The position numbers were made by a program, and so were the translations under genes. From NCBI GenBank assembly GCA_030833665.1, contig JAURGT010000008.1, positions 1 through 51,853 of the forward strand: a stretch of DNA of 51,853 nt, given 5' to 3'. The notes beneath the pieces were generated by a model. That model was not told the DNA's origin and did no database searches. It saw only the letters and a program-made list of their open reading frames with translations. This stretch comes from Miltoncostaeales bacterium (GTDB lineage Bacteria; Actinomycetota; Thermoleophilia; Miltoncostaeales; Miltoncostaeaceae). How positions within the stretch are numbered: the stretch's first letter is position 1; each line of letters starts with the position of its first letter. This document shows positions 35,226 through 43,631 of this stretch, in pieces.

Positions 35226-35918
35226 TCAGCGCACGAGGCCGGGCGTGGCCTCGAATGCCAGATCGAGGCGCCTGGCGAGTGCCGCCGCCAGTGCGTGCTC
35301 CGCGGCCCGGCGGTCTGCCGTGCCGCCCTCGGCGGCGATTGATGTGGCCGGTACATCCGGCGCGCCGCATGCGCTCATGCGAGCCGACCATGCGGGGTCG
35401 GGGTTGACGTTCAGCCCGATTCCGTGCATCGAGACCCCCTCCGCCACCCTTATCCCGACGCTGCCGATCTTGCGGCCGTCGACGTAGGTGCCCATGGCCT
35501 CGTGGTCGCTCGTCGCGCCGGGCACCCCGCACGCATGGCAGGCATCCGTCATGGCGTCGACCAGTGCCGCGACGAACCGGCGCACGCCCGGGCCGCGGCG
35601 GAGGTCCATGATCACGTAGCCGGTCACCTGCCCGGGGCCGTGCCACGTCATCTGCCCGCCGCGGTCGGTGGCCAGGCAGGTGGTGCCGAGCGCGGCCAGC
35701 GCCCCGTCGTCGATGAAGAGGTCATCGCGCGTGCCGTGGCGGCCATAGGTGTACACCGGGTCGTGCTCCAGCAGCCACACCACTGCGGGGCTGTCGCCGG
35801 TGCGCACCAGGTCGGCCAGGCGGCGCTGCTCGTCCCAGGCCGGGATGTACCCGATGCGCTCCGTGCGGGCCAGCACCGCCGGCCGGGGCGCGCGAACGCG
35901 CTCGCCCGCGCCGCGCAT
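35226..35918 (-). CDS. lipB: Octanoyl-[acyl carrier protein]:protein N-octanoyltransferase
   Basis: 230 residues. LipB signatures: RGGQMTWHGPGQVTGYVIMD, the Lys in GRKIGSVGIRV, the SMHGIGLNVNPD block and catalytic Cys in MSACGAPDVPATS. It moves octanoate from ACP to the lipoyl-domain lysine of E2 subunits, the step before LipA. It directly follows the E2 gene, whose lipoyl domain is the expected substrate; stop and ATG share one base (GTG 35921 is an alternative). LipA is not in the window. Confidence 0.95.
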   Translation of the reverse strand: MRGAGERVRAPRPAVLARTERIGYIPAWDEQRRLADLVRTGDSPAVVWLLEHDPVYTYGRHGTRDDLFIDDGALAALGTTCLATDRGGQMTWHGPGQVTGYVIMDLRRGPGVRRFVAALVDAMTDACHACGVPGATSDHEAMGTYVDGRKIGSVGIRVAEGVSMHGIGLNVNPDPAWSARMSACGAPDVPATSIAAEGGTADRRAAEHALAAALARRLDLAFEATPGLVR

Positions 35919-37300
35919 CACACCAGCAGGGCGGCGGGGTGCTCCAGCAGCTCGGCCACGCGCCCGAGGAAGGTCGCGGCCTCCGCGCCGTAGGCCACCC
36001 GGTGGTCCACCGACAACGACAGGGTCATGACGTCGCGCACCACCACGTGGCCGTCCACCACGACGGGCTTGGGCACCGCGCGTCCCACGGCGAGGATCGC
36101 CGCCTCGCCCGGGTTGATCACCGCGTGGAAGCGGTCGATGCCGAACATGCCGAGGTTGGTCACGGTGATCACCGACCCCTCGAGCTCATCGGGGCGCAGC
36201 TCGCCGGCGCGGCCCCGGCCCGCCAGGTTGCGCACCTCGGCGGCGATCGCGGGCACGCCCTTGGAGTCGGCGTCGCGGATGACCGGCACGATGAGGCCGC
36301 CGGGCACCGATACGGCCACCCCCACGTCCACGCCATCCGGTACCACGAACTCCTGGCCCTCGAGGCGCGACACCATATCGGGGCGCTCCCGGGCGGCCAT
36401 GGCCACTGCGCGGATCACGAAGTCGTTCACGCTCGGGCGGTTCTGCTCGGGAAGCGCCACGCGCAGGTCGGCGCGCGCCGCTGCGAGCGCGGTGGTGTCA
36501 ACGTCTCGCTCGAGTGTGAAGTCGGGGATCGCGTTGGCCTGGTCCATGCGCGTGCTGATGGTGCGCTGCAGGCGCGTGAGCGGCGTGCGGCGACCCGCCG
36601 GCCAGGCCTCGAGCGGAACGGCGGAGGGCGGAGGCGGAGGGGCTGGGGCGGCGACAGGCATCGCGGGCGACGGAACAGCGGATGGCGCGGGGGATGCTGC
36701 CGCCGGTGCCACGCCCGGCGCCCCGGCGATGGCGGCCTCGACGTCGGCCTTCACGATGCGTCCGCCGGGACCCGTGCCCCGGATGGTCGCGAGGTCGAGG
36801 CCCGCCCGTGCGGCGATGGTGCGGGCGAGCGGCGACGCGGCCACCTGCGGGGAGGTGGCGCCGACGTCGGCCGGCGTGAAGGCGGCGGCGATCGACGAGG
36901 CGGTGCCGTCCTCGGCCGTCGGGATGCCCTGCGCTTCGTCCTGCGTCTCCTGTGGCGCCGGCCCTGCCCCTTGCCGTGCGCCTGGCTCTGCTGCCTCCGC
37001 CGCAGCCTGGGTGACCGCCTCGATCTCCTGCGTGGGCGCGTCGGGAACCTCGATCACGCCCGTCGCGCCGGCGTCGCCAATGGCGGCGATGGGCGCACCG
37101 ACATCGCGCACGTCGCCCTCCGCGGCGATGATGCGCAGTGTCCCCGATTCCGGGGCATCGACCGTCATCGTGGCCTTGTCGGTCTCGATCTCCACGAGCG
37201 GCTCGCCCTTGGCGACGGCCTCGCCGTCGGCCTTGAGCCACTTGAGCACGGTGCCCTCCTCCATGGTGTCGGAGAGCTTGGGCATGAGCATGTCGCTCAC
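35918..37300 (-). CDS. pdhC: Dihydrolipoamide acyltransferase (E2) of a 2-oxoacid dehydrogenase complex
   Basis: 460 residues; GTG 37300 lies in the stop of the E1-beta gene (GTGA). One N-terminal lipoyl domain (LVEIETDKATM, Lys about 42), a long Ala/Pro linker, the E3/E1-binding domain (SPLARTIAARAGLDLATIRG), a second Pro/Ala linker and the catalytic domain ending SLSVDHRVAYGAEAATFLGR. The usual DHRVxDG is DHRVAYG, with Tyr in place of Asp, as in plastid-type pyruvate dehydrogenase E2; the catalytic His is kept. It transfers the acyl group to CoA. With E1 subunits upstream and lipB downstream, the set is probably pyruvate dehydrogenase, though branched-chain substrates are not excluded. Confidence 0.92.
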   Translation of the reverse strand: MSDMLMPKLSDTMEEGTVLKWLKADGEAVAKGEPLVEIETDKATMTVDAPESGTLRIIAAEGDVRDVGAPIAAIGDAGATGVIEVPDAPTQEIEAVTQAAAEAAEPGARQGAGPAPQETQDEAQGIPTAEDGTASSIAAAFTPADVGATSPQVAASPLARTIAARAGLDLATIRGTGPGGRIVKADVEAAIAGAPGVAPAAASPAPSAVPSPAMPVAAPAPPPPPSAVPLEAWPAGRRTPLTRLQRTISTRMDQANAIPDFTLERDVDTTALAAARADLRVALPEQNRPSVNDFVIRAVAMAARERPDMVSRLEGQEFVVPDGVDVGVAVSVPGGLIVPVIRDADSKGVPAIAAEVRNLAGRGRAGELRPDELEGSVITVTNLGMFGIDRFHAVINPGEAAILAVGRAVPKPVVVDGHVVVRDVMTLSLSVDHRVAYGAEAATFLGRVAELLEHPAALLV

Positions 37301-38298
37301 CGGGGCACCTCCCGTGCCAGGGTCGCCATGACGGCCGCCACCACATCGGCGGGCTGCGGAATCGCCGCCTGCTCGAGGTTCTTCGCGTACGGCATCGGCA
37401 CGTCGGCCGAGTTCACGCGCCCGACCGGCGCATCGAGCCAGTCGAAGCACGACTCATAGAGATGGGCGGCCAGGTTGGCGGCGATCCCGCACTCGGGCCA
37501 GCCCTCGTCCACCACCACCGCGCGCGAGGTGCGACGCACGCTCTCGGCGAGGGTGTCGAGGTCAAGCGGGCGGTACGTGCGCGGGTCGATCACCTCGGCC
37601 TCCACGCCCTGCGCGGCGAGTTGCTCGGCGGCGGCCAGCGCCACCCACACCATGCGCGAGGTGGCCACGATCGTGCAGTCGCGCCCGGGGCGCCGCACCA
37701 CCGCCTGCCCGAAGGGGATGAGGTGGTCCTCCCCGCCCACCGGGCCCTTCTTGCCGTAGAGGCCCTCGCTTTCGAGCATGATCACGGGGTCGGCGTCGCG
37801 GATGGCGGTCTTCAGGAGCCCCTTGGCGTCCTCGGGCGTGGAGGGAACGCACACCTTGAGGCCGGGCACGTGGGTGAACATGGCGTCGAGCGAGTGCGAG
37901 TGCTGGGCGGAGAGCTGGTGCCCGGCGCCGCCCGGCATGCGGATGACCATTGGCACGTCCACCTGGCCACCGAACATGTAGTGGATCTTCGATGCGTTGC
38001 TCACGATCTGGTCCATCGCCACCAGCGCGAAGTTCACCGTCATGATCTCCACTACGGGGCGCAGGCCGGCCATCGCCGCGCCGATGCACAGCCCCGTGAA
38101 GCCCGCCTCGGTGATGGGGGTGTCCACCACGCGCTTCTCGCCGAACTCCGCGAGGAGCCCTTTGGTCACCTTGAAGGCGCCCTCGAAGTGCCCGATGTCC
38201 TCTCCCATGAGGAACACCGACTCGTCGCGGATCATCTCCTCGCGCAGGGCCTGGTTGATGGCCTCGCGGTACGTGACGTCCTTGACCTCGGTGCTCAT
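37297..38298 (-). CDS. pdhB: 2-oxoacid dehydrogenase E1 component, beta subunit
   Basis: 333 residues, standard length. MTEVKDVTYREAINQALREE-like N terminus, GEDIGHFEGAFKVTKGL for TPP contacts, RVVDTPITEAGFTGLCIGAA, and the C-terminal transketolase domain (VEAEVIDPRTYRPLDLDTLA). It pairs with E1-alpha to decarboxylate a 2-oxoacid and reductively acylate the E2 lipoyl arm. The ATG overlaps the E1-alpha stop, which favours equal subunit synthesis. Confidence 0.95.
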   Translation of the reverse strand: MSTEVKDVTYREAINQALREEMIRDESVFLMGEDIGHFEGAFKVTKGLLAEFGEKRVVDTPITEAGFTGLCIGAAMAGLRPVVEIMTVNFALVAMDQIVSNASKIHYMFGGQVDVPMVIRMPGGAGHQLSAQHSHSLDAMFTHVPGLKVCVPSTPEDAKGLLKTAIRDADPVIMLESEGLYGKKGPVGGEDHLIPFGQAVVRRPGRDCTIVATSRMVWVALAAAEQLAAQGVEAEVIDPRTYRPLDLDTLAESVRRTSRAVVVDEGWPECGIAANLAAHLYESCFDWLDAPVGRVNSADVPMPYAKNLEQAAIPQPADVVAAVMATLAREVPR

Positions 38299-39317
38299 GG
38301 CCGCACCAGGGCGCTGCCGTGCGCGGCGTCATTCCACGGCTCGGCATAGACGTAGTCGGCAAGGTCCGCGATGGGCACCTCAGGGCTCTCCCGGGCGAAG
38401 GCCGTGGCGTCGTCAACCACCCTGTCCACCTCGGCCCGCATCGCGGCCACGCCCTCGGCGTCAATGATGCCCTCGCCCAGCAGCACGCGCTCGAAGGTGA
38501 TGAGGGGATCGCGTGCCTTCCAGCGCTCCTTCTCCTCGGCCGCGCGCACGGTGTCGGGGTCGCTCATCGAATGGCCCCGGTAGCGGTAGGCCAGGAGCTC
38601 CACGCACGCCGGTCGCCGCTCCTCACGCGCCAGCCGCGCTGCCTCCGACAGTGCCGCGCGCACGGCCAGCACGTCCATGCCGTCCACCTTCCACGACTCG
38701 ATGTCGTAGGCCGCCGCCCGCGGGAAGAAGTCGTCCATCGCGGCGGCGCGCTCCACGGGCGTGCCCATTCCGTACTGGTTGTTGAGGATGAGGAACACCA
38801 TCGGCAGGTCCCAGAGGCCGGCCATGTTGAAGCACTCCGAGACCACGCCCTGGTTGGCCGCGCCCTCCCCGAACATCGTCACCGACACCTGCTCGGTCTC
38901 GCGGTAGCGGGCGGCCCACGCCAGGCCCAGCGCGAGCGGCACCGCACCGCCGACGATGCCGTAGCCCCCGTAGAACGCGCGCTGCACGTCCATGAGGTGC
39001 ATCGAGCCGCCCCGGCCCCGGCAGATGCCCGTGTCCCGGCCGAGCAGCTCGGCCATGATCGCCCGGGGGTCGGTGCCCCGCGCGAGGGCCTGGCCGTGTT
39101 CGCGGTAGGTGGAGGTGAGCGGGTCGTCGGGTCGCAGCGCGGAGATGGTTCCGACGATCGCGGCCTCCTCGCCGATGGCGAGGTGCAGGAAGCCCCCGAT
39201 GCGCCCCGCCATGTACTCCTCGGCGGCGCGCTCCTCGAAGCGGCGGATGAGGGTCATGGTGCGGAATATGTCCCGCATCTCATCGGGCGGCGGGACCGGC
39301 GGCGGCGAGGTGGTCAT
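38295..39317 (-). CDS. pdhA: 2-oxoacid dehydrogenase E1 component, alpha subunit
   Basis: 340 residues. The TPP motif is FGEGAANQGVVSECFNMAGL through LILNNQYGMGT (G-x-G-x25-N-N pattern), the phosphorylation-loop-like RYRGHSMSDPDTVR is present, and GRGGSMHLMDVQRAFYGGYG is the PDH-type substrate-loop region. It is closer in feel to pyruvate than to branched-chain dehydrogenases. ATG 39317 overlaps the acetyltransferase stop. No E3 (dihydrolipoamide dehydrogenase) gene is present in the window. Confidence 0.95.
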   Translation of the reverse strand: MTTSPPPVPPPDEMRDIFRTMTLIRRFEERAAEEYMAGRIGGFLHLAIGEEAAIVGTISALRPDDPLTSTYREHGQALARGTDPRAIMAELLGRDTGICRGRGGSMHLMDVQRAFYGGYGIVGGAVPLALGLAWAARYRETEQVSVTMFGEGAANQGVVSECFNMAGLWDLPMVFLILNNQYGMGTPVERAAAMDDFFPRAAAYDIESWKVDGMDVLAVRAALSEAARLAREERRPACVELLAYRYRGHSMSDPDTVRAAEEKERWKARDPLITFERVLLGEGIIDAEGVAAMRAEVDRVVDDATAFARESPEVPIADLADYVYAEPWNDAAHGSALVRP

Positions 39318-39838
39318 CGTGACTTCTCCAGGTGCAACTCGACCACGGTCACGTCGCGCCAGGCGCCGTCGACGTGGCCGTGCGCATGGTGGGTTCCCAC
39401 TTCGCGGAAGCCCCGCCCGCGCGCGAGCGCCAGGCCTGCCGCGTTGCCTTCGAGGATCATCCCCACGAGCTTCCAGTATCCGAGCCCGGGGGCCGTGTCG
39501 ATGAGGTGGTCGAGCATCTGCCCGCCCGCCCCGGTGCCCTGCACTCCGGCCGAGACGTACACGGTGTACTCGGCTACCCCGTCGTACCACTCGCGGTGCG
39601 AGAACGGGGCCAGGGCCGCCCACGCGATCACGTCGCCAGACGCATCGAGCACCCACACCGGCGCGCGATCACCGCGCGCGGCGAGCCACGCCATGCGCTC
39701 CGCCTGGTCGTGCGGGCCGGCCGCAAAGGTGGCCACCCGCGTGGCGATGGCCTCGTCATAGATCGAGCCGATGGCACCGGCGTCGCCGGGTTCGGCCCTG
39801 CGGATGAGGCGCTGACGCGTCGGCACGAGACCCAGCAT
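39314..39838 (-). CDS. GNAT-family N-acetyltransferase (phosphinothricin-acetyltransferase-like)
   Basis: 174 residues from ATG 39838; GTG 39871 is an alternative that overlaps the htrA stop by one base. GNAT features: RLIRRAEPGDAGAIGSIYDE, EYTVYVSAGVQGTGAGGQML with the acetyl-CoA pyrophosphate loop Q-G-T-G-A-G, and GFREVGTHHAHGHVDGAWRD near the C terminus. The substrate is unknown; members acetylate phosphinothricin, methionine sulfoximine or other small amines. It is an odd insertion between htrA and the PDH genes but is translationally coupled to pdhA. Confidence 0.88.
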   Translation of the reverse strand: MLGLVPTRQRLIRRAEPGDAGAIGSIYDEAIATRVATFAAGPHDQAERMAWLAARGDRAPVWVLDASGDVIAWAALAPFSHREWYDGVAEYTVYVSAGVQGTGAGGQMLDHLIDTAPGLGYWKLVGMILEGNAAGLALARGRGFREVGTHHAHGHVDGAWRDVTVVELHLEKSR

Positions 39839-39870
39839 AGAACGGCCTGACCCGGTGCTGGCGCCGCTCA

Positions 39871-41082
39871 CTAGCCCCGCCCGATGCGCGCGGGACGGTC
39901 CTCCAGCCGCAGCGTCACCGTCTTCTCCTGTCCGTCGCGAAGCACGGTGACGGTGACCGACTCGCCGACCCGGCGGCTCGCGATGGCGCGGCTGACGTCC
40001 GCCATGTCGTGCACGGCCCCGCCATTGATGGCGATGATGAGGTCGCCGCCACGCGGCACCACCGCGTCGGCGTTCCCCGCCGCCTTGAGCTCCGCCTTCG
40101 CGGCGGGGCCGTCCTTCTCCACTCCGGCGATGACCACGCCACGCCTGCCGTCGAGGTCGAGCGCCTTCGCCATGGCGGGCGTGAGGTCGCGTCCGGTGAT
40201 GCCGATCCACGCGTGCTCCGGCTCCCCGCCGTCGATCACCGAGCGCGCGATGGGCTTGATGGTGTCGATGGGGACGGCGAACCCGAGGCCCACGTTGCCG
40301 CCGTCACGGCTGGCGATCTGCGAGTTCATCCCGATCACGCGTCCGGCACGGTCGAAGAGCGGACCGCCGGAGTTGCCCTGGTTGATCGCCGCGTCGGTCT
40401 GGATGGTGTTCTGGATCGTGAAGCCGTTGGGCGACTCGATGGTGCGCTCGAGGGCCGAGACGATGCCGGTGGTGGCCGTGCGCTCGAGCCCGTAGGGGTT
40501 GCCGATAGCCACGACTTCCTGCCCCACCACGAGCCCGCCGCTCGAGCCGAGCGGCACGGGCCGGACGCCCTCCGGTACGGAGCCGATCTTGAGCACCGCG
40601 AGGTCCGTCGACTTGTCGAGACCGAGGATGCTGGCCTCCTCCTCGGTGCCGTCCGAGAACGTCACGGTGATGTCTTCGCTGTCGTCCACCACGTGCGCGT
40701 TGGTGAGGATGTGGCCGTCGCGGTCGATGAGGAAGCCCGATCCGAGCCCGCCGGACGATCCCGACCCCGCCTCGATCAGCACCACGGCCGGCGATTCACG
40801 CCGAACGATCTCGGCCACCGAGAGGGCGCCGTCGCCGCGCTGCACGGCCTCCTCGGCCACCACTGCGGCATCGGATGGCGACGCCGCGCCGGTGGTGATG
40901 GGCGCGGTCTCGCGGATGACGGTGACGTCGCCATCTCCCAGCTCGCCGGTGGCGGCCAGCACGCCCAGCGTGACGGCCGCGCCGACCAGCGCGGGGATCA
41001 CCAGGGCGGCCGCCCGGCGGGCGCCGGAGGGGCGCTTCGGGGCCGCCTCGCGGGGTGGCTCGTTCGGGCTCATGTCGTTCAT
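39871..41082 (-). CDS. HtrA/DegP-family membrane-anchored serine protease with PDZ domain
   Basis: 403 residues. One helix (about 24-44) anchors an extracytoplasmic trypsin-like domain with His130 (LTNAHVV), Asp160 (KSTDLAVLKI) and Ser238 (GNSGGPL), then a PDZ domain (about 295-390: GRRGVVIAGVEKDGPAAKAE). It degrades or refolds damaged envelope proteins. Divergent from an OmpR-type two-component system across a 57-base gap, the same arrangement as known envelope-stress pairs such as MprAB-PepD. The operon continues into GNAT, pdhABC and lipB. Promoter box TACAAC lies seven bases before ATG 41082. Confidence 0.93.
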   Translation of the reverse strand: MNDMSPNEPPREAAPKRPSGARRAAALVIPALVGAAVTLGVLAATGELGDGDVTVIRETAPITTGAASPSDAAVVAEEAVQRGDGALSVAEIVRRESPAVVLIEAGSGSSGGLGSGFLIDRDGHILTNAHVVDDSEDITVTFSDGTEEEASILGLDKSTDLAVLKIGSVPEGVRPVPLGSSGGLVVGQEVVAIGNPYGLERTATTGIVSALERTIESPNGFTIQNTIQTDAAINQGNSGGPLFDRAGRVIGMNSQIASRDGGNVGLGFAVPIDTIKPIARSVIDGGEPEHAWIGITGRDLTPAMAKALDLDGRRGVVIAGVEKDGPAAKAELKAAGNADAVVPRGGDLIIAINGGAVHDMADVSRAIASRRVGESVTVTVLRDGQEKTVTLRLEDRPARIGRG

Positions 41083-41089
41083 GGACAGG

Positions 41090-41095
41090 GTTGTA
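41090..41095 (-). promoter_or_regulatory. Putative -10 box TACAAC of htrA
   Basis: TACAAC on the minus strand, seven bases before ATG 41082; the last base departs from TANNNT. Confidence 0.3.
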
Positions 41096-41105
41096 CCGCG
41101 CGAGC

Positions 41106-41131
41106 GTTAGCGGCGGGTTAGGACCGGTAGC
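41106..41131. promoter_or_regulatory. Three direct repeats, possible OmpR-type operator
   Basis: GTTAG at 41106, GTTAG at 41117 and GTAGC at 41127 repeat at 11 and 10 bases, one helical turn apart, between htrA and the response-regulator gene. OmpR/PhoB regulators bind such in-phase direct repeats, so the encoded regulator may control both its own operon and htrA. Confidence 0.35.
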
Positions 41132-41133
41132 AT
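41128..41133 (+). promoter_or_regulatory. Putative -10 box TAGCAT of the two-component operon
   Basis: TAGCAT ends six bases before ATG 41140; leaderless-type layout. Confidence 0.45.
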
Positions 41134-41139
41134 CGCGGC

Positions 41140-41838
41140 ATGGCCGACCGGGTGCTCGTGGTGGACGACGAGAAGTCCATCCGCAAGGTGGTGGAATACG
41201 CCCTCACGGAGGGCGGCTTCGAGGTGCTGTCTGCCGGTCGTGGCGACGATGCCCTCGAGATCATCGAGAGGGAACCCGTTGACCTCGTGGTGCTCGACCT
41301 CATGCTGCCGGGGCTCGACGGCATCGAGGTGTGCCGCCGCATCCGCTCCACGCGCAACGTGCCGATCATCATGCTCTCGGCGCGCGATGACGAGGTGGAC
41401 AAGGTGCTCGGGCTCGAGATGGGCGCCGACGACTACGTGACGAAGCCCTTCTCGCCGCGCGAGCTGGTGTCGCGGGTCAAGGCCAACCTGCGTCGTGCAC
41501 GCGTGGTGCCCGTACAGGAGGACCCCATCCGCGTGGGCGACATCGAGGTGGATCCGGCGGCGCGCACCGTGATCCGCGACTCCGAGGACATCCCGCTCAC
41601 GTTCTCGGAGTTCGAGATCCTCCTCAAGCTCATGAAGTCGCCGCGCCGGGTGTTCACCCGCGAGGAGCTGATGGACCACCTGTGGGACGGCTCCTTCTAT
41701 GGCGACCTCCGCAGCGTGGACGTCCATGTGCGCCACCTGCGCCAGAAGATCGAACGCGACCCCGCGAACCCGGTGATCATCCGGACGGTACGGGGTGTCG
41801 GGTACGCGCTCGGCCGGGAGGACGGGCCGGCGGAGTGA
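41140..41838 (+). CDS. OmpR/PhoB-family response regulator
   Basis: 232 residues. Receiver domain with the acidic pair Asp9-Asp10, phosphoacceptor Asp53 (VVLDLMLPGLDG), Ser in IIMLSARDD and Lys in DDYVTKPFSP. The winged-helix output domain has LTFSEFEILLKLMKSPRRVF and the recognition/wing end VDVHVRHLRQKIERDPANP to IRTVRGVGYAL. Cytoplasmic DNA-binding regulator, phosphorylated by the kinase encoded four bases downstream (GTGA overlap). Likely targets are its own operon and the divergent htrA. Confidence 0.95.
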   Translation: MADRVLVVDDEKSIRKVVEYALTEGGFEVLSAGRGDDALEIIEREPVDLVVLDLMLPGLDGIEVCRRIRSTRNVPIIMLSARDDEVDKVLGLEMGADDYVTKPFSPRELVSRVKANLRRARVVPVQEDPIRVGDIEVDPAARTVIRDSEDIPLTFSEFEILLKLMKSPRRVFTREELMDHLWDGSFYGDLRSVDVHVRHLRQKIERDPANPVIIRTVRGVGYALGREDGPAE

Positions 41839-43631
41839 GTCGGCCCCGGGGACGTACCGGGCTCCAGACCTGGCTCATCGGGTCGTTCATCACGCTCGGC
41901 ATCGCCGCGAGCCTCCTCATGTTCCTCGTGCTGCTGCCCACGCTCGAGGGCAGCGTGGTGTCGGGGGCGACCGAGCGCACCTCGCAGTCCACCGTCCGCG
42001 TACTGGAGGGCCTCTCGGAGGCCCCGGGCGAGGGGTACGGGCTCACGAGTGAGGAGGGCGACGCCTACGTGGCGCGCCTGGCGTCGGAGGTGCGCGGCTC
42101 GGCGCGGTACTTCGACATCGCCACGGGGTGGCACGCGGCCAACCTCGCAGCGGTTCCCGGTGCCTTCCCCGATGATGCACTCACGCAGGAGGGCGACCTC
42201 GCCGACAAGTCCGTGTCGCCCGCGCCCGTGCGCACGCGCGTGGCCGAGGGGCCCGGGGACGCCCGGACGGTCTTCTCGGCCGTGCGCGTGACCCAGGGCG
42301 GGAACGTCGTGGGCATCGCTGAGGTCGCGGTGCCGGTGCCGCCGCCGACTGCCGAGATCGGCGCGCTCCAGCGCCGCGTGCTCTTCGCGATCATCGCCGT
42401 GCTGCTGCTCGCGACAATCGCGGGCGTCGTGCTCTCCCGCGTGCTCGGCCGGCGCATCGCGCGCGTGGCCGATACCGCCGCGACGCTCTCCGGCGGCGAC
42501 CTCTCCGCCCGCGCGCCGGCGTCGTCGCCGCGTGAGGTCGCCACGCTGGCGGACGGGCTCAATCGCATGGCCGATCGCGTGGAGGACCTCATCGGCACGG
42601 TCACCGGGGAGCGCGACCGCGCCCGCACCCTCGTGGCGGGCCTCGCCGAGGGCGTGCTGATGATCGACCCCGACGATGAGCTGGTGGTCACGAACGACGC
42701 GGCCATCCGCATGCTCGGGCTCGCGCCCGGTGGCGATGCCCGGGCCGCCGACCTCGACCCGGGCCTCATGGAGATGGTGAGCCGGGCACGTGCGGAGGCC
42801 GGGCCGGTGGACGGCCCCGAGGTGACCACGCCCGAGGGCGGCGCCCTCGCCGTCGAGGCGGTGCCGCTCTCGAAGCCCGCCGGCACGGTGATTCTCACGA
42901 TCCGTGATGTCACGCAGGAGCGCGCGCTCGCGCGCACGCGGCGCGAGCTGGTGGCCAACGTCTCGCACGAGTTGAAGACCCCGGTCGCGGCCATCCGCGG
43001 CCTCCTCGAGCTGATGGAGGACGACTCCATGCCGGCGGAGGACCGGCGGGAGTTCGTGCGTCTCATGAGCGCCGAGTCGGCTCGCCTGCAGCGCCTCGTG
43101 GAGGAGCAGCTGCAACTCGCGCGTCTCGACTCCGGCGGGCTTCCCCTCGAACGGCAGCCCATGGACCTGGCCGCCACCATCCGGGCTGCTGCCCGCCCCC
43201 GCGCGCTCCTCGCCGAGCGCGAGGGGGTGACCATGCGCATCGAGGCGGCCTCGCCCGTGCCGATGGAGGGTGACCCCGACCGCCTCGAGCAGGTCCTGCT
43301 CATCCTCCTCGACAACGCCGCGCGCCACACGTCCGCCGGGGACACCATCACGGTGGATGCCCACGTGCAGGGCGGGGATGCCCTGATGTCCGTGTCCGAC
43401 ACAGGCGAGGGCATCGCGCCGGATGCCATCGACAGCGTGTTCGACCGCTTCTACCGGGCCGACGCCTCGCGCGAGCGCGCGGACCAGCAGGGCGCGGGCC
43501 TCGGGCTGGCCATCGCCCGCGGCATCGTGCGCGCCCATGGCGGCGAGATCACCGTGCGATCAGAGCCCGGGCGCGGCAGCGTGTTCACCGTGCGGCTCCC
43601 GCGTGACGCCCGGGTAGTCTCCTCCGCGTGA
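41835..43631 (+). CDS. Membrane sensor histidine kinase
   Basis: 598 residues, GTG start. Two helices (about 14-36 and 180-205) flank an extracytoplasmic sensor of about 145 residues; then HAMP (ARVADTAATLSGGDLSARAP), a PAS-like domain (about 270-350: LAEGVLMIDPDDELVVTNDA), the dimerisation domain with His378 in NVSHELKTPV, and the ATPase with N-box LLDNAARHTSAG, G1 DTGEGIAP and G2 GAGLGLAIARGIV. This is the PhoR/VicK-like architecture. Stimulus unknown; the divergent htrA hints at envelope stress. Confidence 0.95.
   Translation: MSRPRGRTGLQTWLIGSFITLGIAASLLMFLVLLPTLEGSVVSGATERTSQSTVRVLEGLSEAPGEGYGLTSEEGDAYVARLASEVRGSARYFDIATGWHAANLAAVPGAFPDDALTQEGDLADKSVSPAPVRTRVAEGPGDARTVFSAVRVTQGGNVVGIAEVAVPVPPPTAEIGALQRRVLFAIIAVLLLATIAGVVLSRVLGRRIARVADTAATLSGGDLSARAPASSPREVATLADGLNRMADRVEDLIGTVTGERDRARTLVAGLAEGVLMIDPDDELVVTNDAAIRMLGLAPGGDARAADLDPGLMEMVSRARAEAGPVDGPEVTTPEGGALAVEAVPLSKPAGTVILTIRDVTQERALARTRRELVANVSHELKTPVAAIRGLLELMEDDSMPAEDRREFVRLMSAESARLQRLVEEQLQLARLDSGGLPLERQPMDLAATIRAAARPRALLAEREGVTMRIEAASPVPMEGDPDRLEQVLLILLDNAARHTSAGDTITVDAHVQGGDALMSVSDTGEGIAPDAIDSVFDRFYRADASRERADQQGAGLGLAIARGIVRAHGGEITVRSEPGRGSVFTVRLPRDARVVSSA

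Noticed and set aside
35918-37300. Tyr in DHRVAYG of E2 as an inactivating change
   Set aside because: The same Tyr occurs in functional plastid-type pyruvate dehydrogenase E2 proteins.
41697-43538. 613-codon minus-strand open frame opposite the histidine kinase
   Set aside because: His/Arg/Gly-rich antisense shadow of a gene whose domains are complete on the plus strand.
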